From contig DASQAT010000035.1 in assembly GCA_035635555.1 (NCBI GenBank), positions 62,001-126,000 on the forward strand: a stretch of 64,000 nt of DNA. Reading direction: 5' to 3'. Position numbers and translations under genes: made by a program. A model generated the notes under the pieces. It ran no database searches and had not been told where the DNA came from. It saw only the letters and a list, made by a program, of their open reading frames with translations. The stretch comes from Candidatus Dormiibacterota bacterium (lineage in GTDB: Bacteria > Acidobacteriota > Polarisedimenticolia > Gp22-AA2). This document shows positions 24,799 through 36,119 of the stretch, one piece after another; positions within the stretch are counted from its first letter, which is position 1, and each line of letters starts with the position of its first letter.

Positions 24799-26787
24799 AT
24801 GAGCCGCCGACTCTCTGGCACCCGCATGCGGACGTCGTGCATCGGCGTCACGCTCCTCATTCTCGCGGCCTTCCCAGCCGCGGCGCAGACGGTCAACGAT
24901 CCCGGGCTCCAGGTCGAAATCATCGCCGGCGGTCTGGCGCAGCCGACGACGATGGCCTTCATCGCGGACAACGACATCCTGGTCCTGCAGAAGGGGAACG
25001 GACAGGTGCGCCGGGTCATCGGCGGAGTCGTCCAGGCGGCCCCGGTGCTCGACGTGGCCGTCGACTCGGCCAGCGAGCGGGGGCTGCTCGGCATCGCCCT
25101 AGACCCGGACTTCGCGGTCAACCGGCGCGTCTTCCTGGATTACACCGAGAGCGCGACCGGCGCCGACACGGCGGGCTCCCCGGTCCCGCTCGGGAACCGG
25201 GTCTACCGGTATACCTGGGACGGGACCGCGCTCGTCAACCCGGTGCTGGTGCTCGATCTGCCGGTGACGTCCGGCCCGAATCACAACGGCGGGGTCCTGA
25301 CGTTCGGCCCGGACGGCGCCCTGTACGCCGTGATCGGCGACCTGAACCGCGGCGGCAAGCTGCAGAACTTCCCTACGGGCCCCGCCCCCGACGACACCGG
25401 TGTGATCTTCCGCGTGGACACGAACGGTGCGGCGTTCGCCGACAATCCCTTCTTCAACCCGCTCAACCCATCCGACCCGATGAACCGCTACTACGCGTAC
25501 GGCGTGCGCAACTCGTTCGGGCTGACGATCGACCCGGTCACAGGCGCCTTGTGGGACACGGAGAACGGACCGGACGCGTACGATGAGGTGAACCGGATCG
25601 TCCCCGGTCTCAACAGCGGCTGGACGCAGATCATGGGACCCGACCTCCGCGACCCGCAGGGGCAGGGCGACCTCTGGGTCGCCCCCCGATCCGTCTACAG
25701 CGATCCGGAATTCTCCTGGGCGATCCCGGTCGCCCCCACCGCCCTCGCGTTCCCCGCCAGCCCGCTCGCCGGATGCGGGCAGCTGCACAACCTCCTGGTC
25801 GGAGACAACAACTGCGGGCAGCTCTACCGCTTTGTGCCGAATGCCGCGCGCGACGGCCTGGCGTTCTCCTCGCCCGCGCTGCAGGACCTGGTCGCCGACA
25901 ACAACGCCGCGATCTGCTCCGCGGAGATGTCGGAGATCGTCTTCGGCTCGGGCTTCGGCATCGTCACCGATCTCGAGAACGGACCGGACGGGAGACTGTA
26001 CGTCGTGTCTCTCACCCAGGGGAGGGTGTATCGCATCGGCCCCAAGCCGGGCGCCTTCCCGGACGCCGACGGCGATGGAGCCGCCGACGCATGCGACTGC
26101 GCCCCCTCGGACGCCGGTTCATACGCCGCGCCCGTCGAGGTCCCGCGCCTGCGCGCCACGGGCGTGGCGCCGACCGATCTGAACTGGGATCCCCAGGCGG
26201 CTTCGGCCGGCCCCGGCACGGTCTACACCGTCGTGACCGGTGACTCCACCGTGCTCAGGAGCGACGGCGGATTCGCCTCGGCCTGCACGCTCAGCCGCGG
26301 CGTCGCCGCCACGAGCCTTACCGAGACACGTCCCGATCCCCCGGCCGGCTCCGGGTACTACTACCTCGTGCGGGCAGAGAACGCCTGCGCCAACGGCACG
26401 TTCGGAGAGCCTCCGCTCGATGCGACCCTGCCGCCCGACTGCCCGTGCAGCGCGCGTACCGGCGGAGCGATGATCAGATTCGGGATTCAGAACGAGTCAC
26501 TGACCGTCTGGGTGACGAACGGCCCCTTCATCGACCGGGCGGTGCAGCTCCTCGCCACGGGCGGCCGTCAAGTCCCGATCTTCGGAACCCTTTTCGACGG
26601 TGCGGCCTGCGACCCCCAGTGGACCTGGCACGTCGATCCGCAGAACGTCTCCTTCGCCGACGCCGCCATCGAGCTGTGCGACGGCCTCCCCTCCCACATC
26701 GAGGCGAACAAGGCGTACTGGCTGGGTACCGTGAAGTCGTATTGTCCCTGGTCGGCGGTGGTCACGGCCATAGACGACCGACGTTGA
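24799..26787 (+). CDS. Secreted glucose/sorbosone-dehydrogenase-like beta-propeller with C-terminal modules
   Basis: A protein of 662 residues. A signal peptide ends at AAA-QTV. Residues about 30-420 form the PQQ sugar dehydrogenase propeller (GSDH family): 'VEIIAGGLAQPTTMAFIADNDILVLQK', 'RGLLGIALDPDF', 'PNHNGGVLTFGPDGALY' and 'YGVRNSFGLTIDPVTGALWDTENGPDAYDEVN'. A short acidic 'DADGDGAADACDCAP' calcium-type loop leads to the shared 'YYYLVRA' module (about 450-548). A last domain, 'WTWHVDPQNVSFADAAIELCDGLPSHIE', resembles the BP74-type domain. Catalysis with PQQ is a family inference. The start could also be ATG at 24826; no ribosome site precedes either. Confidence 0.82.
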   Translation: MSRRLSGTRMRTSCIGVTLLILAAFPAAAQTVNDPGLQVEIIAGGLAQPTTMAFIADNDILVLQKGNGQVRRVIGGVVQAAPVLDVAVDSASERGLLGIALDPDFAVNRRVFLDYTESATGADTAGSPVPLGNRVYRYTWDGTALVNPVLVLDLPVTSGPNHNGGVLTFGPDGALYAVIGDLNRGGKLQNFPTGPAPDDTGVIFRVDTNGAAFADNPFFNPLNPSDPMNRYYAYGVRNSFGLTIDPVTGALWDTENGPDAYDEVNRIVPGLNSGWTQIMGPDLRDPQGQGDLWVAPRSVYSDPEFSWAIPVAPTALAFPASPLAGCGQLHNLLVGDNNCGQLYRFVPNAARDGLAFSSPALQDLVADNNAAICSAEMSEIVFGSGFGIVTDLENGPDGRLYVVSLTQGRVYRIGPKPGAFPDADGDGAADACDCAPSDAGSYAAPVEVPRLRATGVAPTDLNWDPQAASAGPGTVYTVVTGDSTVLRSDGGFASACTLSRGVAATSLTETRPDPPAGSGYYYLVRAENACANGTFGEPPLDATLPPDCPCSARTGGAMIRFGIQNESLTVWVTNGPFIDRAVQLLATGGRQVPIFGTLFDGAACDPQWTWHVDPQNVSFADAAIELCDGLPSHIEANKAYWLGTVKSYCPWSAVVTAIDDRR

Positions 26788-26818
26788 GGCGCGGCTCGAT
26801 CCTCGTCGGTATTAACCA

Positions 26819-28324
26819 TTATTGCTCAACATCTGCAGCATGGGCCGCTTTCGGCTCTTTCATGCCCAGAAAGGAGCGGAACATCGGATGCACGTGAAAG
26901 CGCTGGATGTTCCGGACATTAATGTTCGATACCTGGTGAGGACCAACATAGCTGCTGCCGCTTCTTCTGAGCGCCTTCAGCCCGCCAACAGCGTAGGCTC
27001 GCAAGAAGCCCACGCGCCAGAGGATCTCAATCAACAGTTCGTGATCCTGATTTTCAAGCCATCTTGCTGCGGGATCCGTCGGATGTTCCCCCGTAATAAT
27101 CCCGAGGCACACCTCCTCAAGATCAGTTCTCTCCATCAGGTAAGGACGTCCCCGGAACACCTCGAAGACACTTAGAAGGCCGGGATACTGAAAACGATAC
27201 TCACCGGCGATGTCTCTTGTTCGTGCCTCTGAGTAACGAAGTTCCGCCCGACTAATGACTGGATAATCAATTGGGACTACCTTACTTAGGCGGCTCTCCT
27301 CAAGTGCGTCCGAACAGAACTGAATAATTTCGCGTGGCCTATACAACGTTCTGTCAATCATGTAATTGAAGGAATTTGCCCCCCGGTATTGGAGCACCTC
27401 GGCAAATATGGCGGCCCAGCAAGCGTCATTAGTACCTTCGACGAATTCTGGCAGGCTGTGTCGAATTCGGCTAGCGATGACAGACTTCAAAGATGGTTCA
27501 TCCCAGTGGATCGTCTCAATTATGTCCCGGTACTTCTGAGTATCTTCATAGAGCACCGGGATGCTATCGTACAGCTCTTGTCTTAGAGATACGTACACGG
27601 TCAATTGGGGATTAAATTCGTTTAGCGAGATCGCTGCCTGGAACAGCCCCGCGACAAACGCCTGTGCATTTTCGGACGCGTCCCATCCACGATCGAGCTC
27701 GTCTACGAAAACCAGTGCACGGCGTTGTCTGAGGATTTCCGATAGTGGAGCGAGCAGAGGCTCAAGTTCCTCAAGCTTGTAGAGTCGGGCCAGTTCTCTC
27801 GTTTTAAGAGCTGCCTCAAACTGCCCAACTTTGATTCCTTCAATTCGCTTGAGATAAGAGATCAGAATGGCGGCAACATTGCCTTGGGAATTCTGATAAT
27901 TATCGCGAAGGTATTCGTAGATCCGTGCGGCCCCACCCCTCTTCAGCGTTGGACCAGATTGCGTTAACGCCTTCATTACTAATACTAGGATGAGGAACTT
28001 CCATGCAGCCGCGAAGGCTCCATGCTTTACCCAAGAGCCTTCTCCTTGAGAACGGAGAGTTTGAGCAAGCATCTCGTATGAATAATCCTCGGGACGCATT
28101 TCGAGGACCGAGGCCCCTGCGCTCCTCGATCTTTCGGCAAGGACCTTGAATATTGCGCTCTTGCCGGTCCCCCGGTTTCCAAGAACGATAGTCTTCTCAC
28201 CTCGAGCAACTCTTTGGTAGGTTTCAGAGTCGACGAAATACTCAACAAGCCCCTGTTGAATGTCTCGTTCGGCTGCTGGTGCACCAAATGTTAGACGACT
28301 TATGTCCATTTCTGCTTTCCCCAT
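26819..28324 (-). CDS. P-loop ATPase, Sll1717-like family
   Basis: A protein of about 501 residues. The Walker A motif 'IVLGNRGTGKSAIFKVL' is near residue 45, and Walker B 'RALVFVDELDRGWD' is near residue 207. 'MRPEDYSYEMLAQTL' and 'AAWKFLILVLVMKAL' sit between them, as in the Sll1717-type STAND/KAP-like ATPases often found in variable or defence loci. The C-terminal half ends in a winged-helix-like region. It is clearly AT-richer and uses different codons from both neighbours, which is a sign of transfer. It stands alone between the dehydrogenase and nrdJ. The start is at 28324, or 28309 with a weak GGGGAAA site. The partner or target is unknown. Confidence 0.7.
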   Translation of the reverse strand: MGKAEMDISRLTFGAPAAERDIQQGLVEYFVDSETYQRVARGEKTIVLGNRGTGKSAIFKVLAERSRSAGASVLEMRPEDYSYEMLAQTLRSQGEGSWVKHGAFAAAWKFLILVLVMKALTQSGPTLKRGGAARIYEYLRDNYQNSQGNVAAILISYLKRIEGIKVGQFEAALKTRELARLYKLEELEPLLAPLSEILRQRRALVFVDELDRGWDASENAQAFVAGLFQAAISLNEFNPQLTVYVSLRQELYDSIPVLYEDTQKYRDIIETIHWDEPSLKSVIASRIRHSLPEFVEGTNDACWAAIFAEVLQYRGANSFNYMIDRTLYRPREIIQFCSDALEESRLSKVVPIDYPVISRAELRYSEARTRDIAGEYRFQYPGLLSVFEVFRGRPYLMERTDLEEVCLGIITGEHPTDPAARWLENQDHELLIEILWRVGFLRAYAVGGLKALRRSGSSYVGPHQVSNINVRNIQRFHVHPMFRSFLGMKEPKAAHAADVEQ

Positions 28325-28342
28325 CAATCGCTCTAAAGCGAA

Positions 28343-28362
28343 GGGGGCCAAACTTGGCCCCC
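28343..28362 (-). terminator. Hairpin between nrdJ and the ATPase gene, probable nrdJ terminator
   Basis: GGGGGCCAA, a 2-base loop and TTGGCCCCC form a perfect 9-bp inverted repeat. It is followed on the minus strand by TTCGCTTT, a weak T-tract. It lies 65 bp past the nrdJ stop and 19 bp before the ATPase start. Confidence 0.5.
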
Positions 28363-28426
28363 TCTCTGAACTACCGCGTCCACAGCCTTTGAGGAGAACT
28401 CCGTACTCCCCGTATTGAATTCTCCC

Positions 28427-32389
<3,963 letters not shown>

Positions 32390-32400
32390 CGATACCCCCG

Positions 32401-32433
32401 AAAAGGTCGGGCCATCCTGAATGGCTTCCGACC
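32401..32433 (-). promoter_or_regulatory. Leader hairpin with T-run just before nrdJ (possible attenuator)
   Basis: In message sense GGTCGG-AA-GCCAT pairs with ATGGC-CCGACC across a 5-base loop and is followed by TTTT. It ends 11 bases before the nrdJ start and just ahead of the GGGGG ribosome site. It resembles an intrinsic terminator or a translation-blocking stem. No cobalamin riboswitch consensus was recognised in the leader. Confidence 0.5.
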
Positions 32434-32619
32434 GACGTTTGGACTACCCTCGCCCTGCCACGGCATACCGATTTTCACGACGAAACGACCCCGCCCGGGG
32501 CGTCTGACTTCCCGGGAAAAGCACGGCCACCGTCTCATAGATGGGGTCGCGCGACCTCCGACCGAGGGTCCAGCACTCACGCTCGCGGTGACGAAACGCG
32601 CCTCGGCCGCGATGCTCGG

Positions 32620-32648
32620 AGAATATCCACCGACCGGGGACGTGTCAA
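32620..32648 (-). promoter_or_regulatory. Sigma-70 promoter of nrdJ
   Basis: On the minus strand TTGACA (32648-32643), an exact 17-bp spacer and TATTCT (32625-32620). Transcription would start near 32612, giving a leader of about 220 nt. The NrdR-box-like sites lie immediately upstream of the -35. Confidence 0.75.
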
Positions 32649-32655
32649 GGGGCGA

Positions 32656-32703
32656 ACACAAAATGTTGGGGGCCGTCCACAGGCGTGACACAACATCCTG
32701 AGC
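32656..32703 (-). promoter_or_regulatory. Tandem NrdR-box-like sites upstream of nrdJ
   Basis: Two 16-base sites, ACACAAAATGTTGGGG (32656-32671) and ACACAACATCCTGAGC (32688-32703), match the NrdR box consensus at about 12 and 11 of 16 positions by eye. They are spaced 32 bp centre to centre, about three helical turns, as NrdR pairs usually are. NrdR represses ribonucleotide reductase genes. nrdR itself is not in the window. Confidence 0.6.
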
Positions 32704-32893
32704 TTTCTAGCGTTTAGTCTGTGGGCGAGCCTGTGGAAATCGTGTGCGCTGGAAACCGCCTTCCGGCAAGCCGCCGACCGGCGAGCGTTCGGCGGAGAAC
32801 GTCGAGAGAGGCGGCGCGAAACCCGTTGACCGGCGCGACCTCCCGGCGCTGAAGTTTTTCATCTCGCCCCCCTTCCGTCGAGGAACCCGCTCG
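32704..32893. other. Intergenic spacer between the nrdJ control region and msr gene
   Basis: No gene, RNA motif or convincing terminator was recognised here. Short reading frames in this stretch lack ribosome sites and family sequence. Confidence 0.4.
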
Positions 32894-34036
32894 TCAGTCG
32901 CGGAGGTAGTGACAGGTGTACCCGCCGGGGTGCTTCTGGAGATAGTTCTGGTGGTAGTCCTCGGCCGGCCAGAACTCGGTGGCCGCGACGATCTCGGTCG
33001 TGATCGGGCGTTTCCACTTCCCCGAGGCGTCGACGCGCGCCTTGACCTTCTCGGCGATGCGCTTCTGCTCGTCGTTCTCGTAGAAGATGGCCGAGCGGTA
33101 CTGGGTGCCGACGTCGTTCCCCTGGCGGTTCGGGGTCGTCGGGTCGTGCATGCGGAAGAACCACCCGAGCAAGTCCTCGTAGGACAGCTTGTCCGGATCG
33201 AAGACGATGCGCACCGACTCGGCGTGGCCGGTCCTGCCGGTGTGGACGTCCTCGTACGTGGCGTTCGGGGTCGTGCCTCCGGTGTAGCCGGCGATCGTCT
33301 CGACGACACCCGGGATGCCGCGCAGGATCTCCTCCATTCCCCAGAAGCAGCCGCCGGCGAGCACGGCCACCTCGCTCCGGCCGGTGGACGTTTTCGAGGC
33401 GGCGGGCTTGACGGCGCCGGCCGGCTTCGCCGCATCGCCCGCCGGCGCGGGCTTCCCGAACAGCGGCAGGTACTGGCCGTACCCTTCCTCCTCGAGCTTC
33501 TCGACCGGCACGAAGCGCAGCGACGCCGAGTTCATGCAGAAGCGCTGGCCGGTCGGGGCGGGACCGTCGTCGAACACGTGTCCCAGGTGCGAGCCGGCGT
33601 GCTTCGAGCGCACCTCGGTGCGGCTCATCCAGAACGTCCGGTCGGTCTTCGTCATCACGTTCGCCGGATCGAGAGGGCGCGTGAAGCTGGGCCAGCCGGT
33701 CCCCGAGTCGAACTTGTCGAGCGAGGAGAACAGCGGCTCGCCGGACACGACGTCCACGTAGATGCCGGCCTGGTGATTGTCCCAGTACTCGTTCCGGAAG
33801 GCCGGCTCGGTCCCCTCCTTCTGGGTCACCTTGTACTGGTCCGGGGTCAGGCGCTTCTTGAGCTCGTCGTCGGAGGGCTTGGTGTAGTCCTTCATGGCGT
33901 CTCCTTCCCATCGGGGAGGCGCTCCGGCCGGCTGACCGGCCGCGGCCACCCCGCCGCCCGAGCAGGCGGCACAGGCAAAAAGGACCGTGACGACGAAGAT
34001 GGACGCCACGATCCTCAATGAGTTCAGTGCGGTCAT
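32894..34036 (-). CDS. Fused peptide methionine sulfoxide reductase MsrB-MsrA, exported
   Basis: A protein of 380 residues with a lipoprotein-like N-terminus ('[12 protein letters not shown]'). MsrB comes first (about 50-185): '[39 protein letters not shown]' and catalytic C167 in '[13 protein letters not shown]'. The zinc Cys pairs are absent, so it is the metal-free type. An Ala/Pro linker leads to MsrA (about 222-380), with '[15 protein letters not shown]' carrying catalytic C230, 'GYTGG' and '[10 protein letters not shown]'. It repairs R- and S-methionine sulfoxide in envelope proteins. The active Cys codons are ordinary Cys, not TGA. A good AAGGAGG site precedes ATG 34036. Confidence 0.94.
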   Translation of the reverse strand: MTALNSLRIVASIFVVTVLFACAACSGGGVAAAGQPAGAPPRWEGDAMKDYTKPSDDELKKRLTPDQYKVTQKEGTEPAFRNEYWDNHQAGIYVDVVSGEPLFSSLDKFDSGTGWPSFTRPLDPANVMTKTDRTFWMSRTEVRSKHAGSHLGHVFDDGPAPTGQRFCMNSASLRFVPVEKLEEEGYGQYLPLFGKPAPAGDAAKPAGAVKPAASKTSTGRSEVAVLAGGCFWGMEEILRGIPGVVETIAGYTGGTTPNATYEDVHTGRTGHAESVRIVFDPDKLSYEDLLGWFFRMHDPTTPNRQGNDVGTQYRSAIFYENDEQKRIAEKVKARVDASGKWKRPITTEIVAATEFWPAEDYHQNYLQKHPGGYTCHYLRD

Positions 34037-34185
34037 GACGGCTGTCCTCCTTGGGAGTGCGACGCCATTCTGATGCCCCTGGCGGCGGCCCGGATTCAGC
34101 CGGATGAGAATAACTTAGCGCAGTCCGGCCCCCCCGGCAAAGGCCAAATCAGCCTGCTCCAGACGTGGCTCGTCCTGAGGAAGGT

Positions 34186-34785
34186 CTAGCAGGCGGCCGG
34201 GAGGAGATCGGAATGGGTCCGGCCGACCACCTGGGAGACGCGGGCGTAGGAGGTCATGTCGGCGTCCCCCAGCTCGTAGCAGCACAGGAGGCAGAACCGG
34301 TACAGTCGCGCAAGATCATTCAAGTACGTCTCCAACTGGATGGACGCCGCCGTGTTACGGGAGCGCCACAGGTCGCTCACCATCTCGCCGTAGACGCGCA
34401 TCCCGCTCCAGCCGCCGGCCTGGGCGGCCTCGATGGCGGGACCGAGCGTCGCCTGGAGGTCGTCGCGCCGGGGCATGCCGTCCCGCATGAACCGGCCCAG
34501 CAGCTCCTGCGAATCCCGCACGACCAGTTGCCCCGACTCCTTCAGCTCGCGCGTGTCCAGACCGCGCTCCTTCAGAGAGTGCAGGTAGCGCTCCGTGTGG
34601 AAGGCCGCCGCGATCATGATGACTGAGTCACCCCGGCGCAGCCCCGAAGAGGCGAACTCACAGACCGATTCCATAAGAGTCTGCCGATCCTTGTGCAGTT
34701 GCGCCATGTGGTGGCCGGCGGGCGCCACGAGTAGCAGATCGGTGAGGTTTCGTGAGGAGATCCTGGCCGTTCTGTCCGCCGACAT
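34186..34785 (-). CDS. MEDS-domain (DcmR-like sensory) protein
   Basis: A protein of 199 residues. 'HMAQLHKDRQTLMESVCEFASSGLRRGDSVIMIAAAFHTERYLHSLKERGLD', then 'MRVYGEMVSDLWRSRNTAASIQLETYLNDLARLYRFCLLCCYEL', are the two halves of the MEDS domain. This is a RecA-like sensory domain found in DcmR and in some anti-sigma or kinase partners. No DNA-binding domain or kinase is attached, so it is a stand-alone sensor module. It is divergent from the tRNA-Ser/HtrA region. The signal and partner are unknown. Confidence 0.8.
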   Translation of the reverse strand: MSADRTARISSRNLTDLLLVAPAGHHMAQLHKDRQTLMESVCEFASSGLRRGDSVIMIAAAFHTERYLHSLKERGLDTRELKESGQLVVRDSQELLGRFMRDGMPRRDDLQATLGPAIEAAQAGGWSGMRVYGEMVSDLWRSRNTAASIQLETYLNDLARLYRFCLLCCYELGDADMTSYARVSQVVGRTHSDLLPAAC

Positions 34786-34868
34786 AGGAACCTCTTATAG
34801 GACCTCGGCGGCGGCCGGGCAATGGGGTCATGACCTCAGGAGGCTCAGGAAATTCGCCGGATGTCGCG

Positions 34869-34897
34869 TTGACTCCGCCCCTCGGGCGGTCTATCAT
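34869..34897 (+). promoter_or_regulatory. Promoter of tRNA-Ser
   Basis: TTGACT (34869-34874), a 17-bp spacer and TATCAT (34892-34897). The tRNA begins at 34936, about 30 bases after the expected start. Confidence 0.65.
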
Positions 34898-34935
34898 CCG
34901 GCCCGATTCCGTCAGCCTGAGCACACGCTTCCCGC

Positions 34936-35025
<90 letters not shown>

Positions 35026-35063
35026 TACTCCCCCCGCCCGAGTCCGCGATCCCGGAGGGTTCC

Positions 35064-36119
35064 ATGATGAGGTCACGCACCGCCGTTCTCCTCTCCATCA
35101 TCTTGATATGCGCCGGAGCGCCGCCTGCCCGCGCCGCGACGCAGGCGCTGTCCGAGGTCTTCAGGCGGGTGGACCCGGCGGTCGTGGAGATCCACACGCA
35201 GGAGACCGGCCTGCCGACGGTGCCACAGGGGCAGCCGGTCAGCATCGCCGGCCTCGGCTCCGGCGTGCTGATCTCCCCGGACGGCAAGGTGCTGACCGCG
35301 GCGCACGTGGTGCAGACCGCCGACGCGATCGAGGTGCAGTTCCTGACCGGCGAGTCGCTCAAGGCCAGGGTCCTGTCGTCCGAGCCGTCGGCCGACGTCG
35401 CTCTCCTGCAGCTCGAAAAGCCTCCCAAGTCGCCGTTCGTGGCCAGGCTCGGCGACTCGGACGCGGTCGAGGTCGGCGAGTCGGTGTTCGTGGTGGGCGC
35501 CCCCCTGGGCGTCAGCCATACCCTGACGGTCGGGTATATCAGCGCGCGCCGCAAGCCGAACGCGACGTTCAGCGGCATGTCACGGGCGGAGTTCTTCCAG
35601 ACCGACGCGGCGATCAACCAGGGGAACTCCGGCGGGCCGATGTTCAACATGCAGGGGGAGGTCATCGGCATCGTCTCCTACATCCTGTCCCACTCGGGCG
35701 GCTCGGAAGGGCTCGGGTTCGCGGTCACCTCCAAGGTGGCGCGCCAGCTCTTGGAGCAGAAATCGTTCTGGAGCGGTGTCTCGGGCTACATGCTCTCGGG
35801 CGACCTGGCGCAGGTGTTCAACATTCCGCCTCCGGGAATCGGCCTCTTGGTGCAGCGCGTGGCCGCCGGCTCCCCCGCCGATCGCCTCGGCCTGAAGGCG
35901 GGATCGATCAAGGCCACGATCGGCGAGGAGGACCTGATCGTCGGGGGGGACATCATCCTGGCCATTCTCGGGATTCCCCTGTCGGGGCCGAACAGCCTGA
36001 CGATCGTCCGGCAGAAGATCACCAGCCTGAACCCGGGCGACCCGGTCACGGTGATGGTGCTGCGCGGCGGCGTGCCGGTCACGCTGACCACGACGGCGCC
36101 GCCCGCGGCCGCGCCTTGA
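35064..36119 (+). CDS. HtrA/DegP-type periplasmic serine protease (S1C) with PDZ
   Basis: A protein of 351 residues. A signal peptide (residues 1-24, ending ARA-ATQ) precedes a trypsin-like domain with the full triad: H81 in 'VLTAAHVV', D111 in 'SADVALLQ' and S189 in 'NQGNSGGPMFN'. One PDZ-like domain occupies about 250-345 ('GIGLLVQRVAAGSPADRLGLKAGS'). It is a likely envelope stress protease. The start uses GGAGGG at 35054; two adjacent Met codons are possible. The stop overlaps the TTG start of the next gene (TTGA), so both are cotranslated. Confidence 0.93.
   Translation: MMRSRTAVLLSIILICAGAPPARAATQALSEVFRRVDPAVVEIHTQETGLPTVPQGQPVSIAGLGSGVLISPDGKVLTAAHVVQTADAIEVQFLTGESLKARVLSSEPSADVALLQLEKPPKSPFVARLGDSDAVEVGESVFVVGAPLGVSHTLTVGYISARRKPNATFSGMSRAEFFQTDAAINQGNSGGPMFNMQGEVIGIVSYILSHSGGSEGLGFAVTSKVARQLLEQKSFWSGVSGYMLSGDLAQVFNIPPPGIGLLVQRVAAGSPADRLGLKAGSIKATIGEEDLIVGGDIILAILGIPLSGPNSLTIVRQKITSLNPGDPVTVMVLRGGVPVTLTTTAPPAAAP

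Noticed and set aside
32390-32612. Cobalamin riboswitch in the nrdJ leader
   Set aside because: Expected for a B12-dependent enzyme, and one short AAGTCAGAC stretch recalls the B12 box. The conserved GCCACTG core and the remaining consensus are missing.
32894-34036. Selenocysteine in MsrA, MsrB, the DsbA-like or AhpD-like proteins
   Set aside because: These families can contain Sec, so they were checked. The MsrB, MsrA and DsbA-like active sites are ordinary Cys codons, and the AhpD-like site has Ser, with no in-frame TGA.
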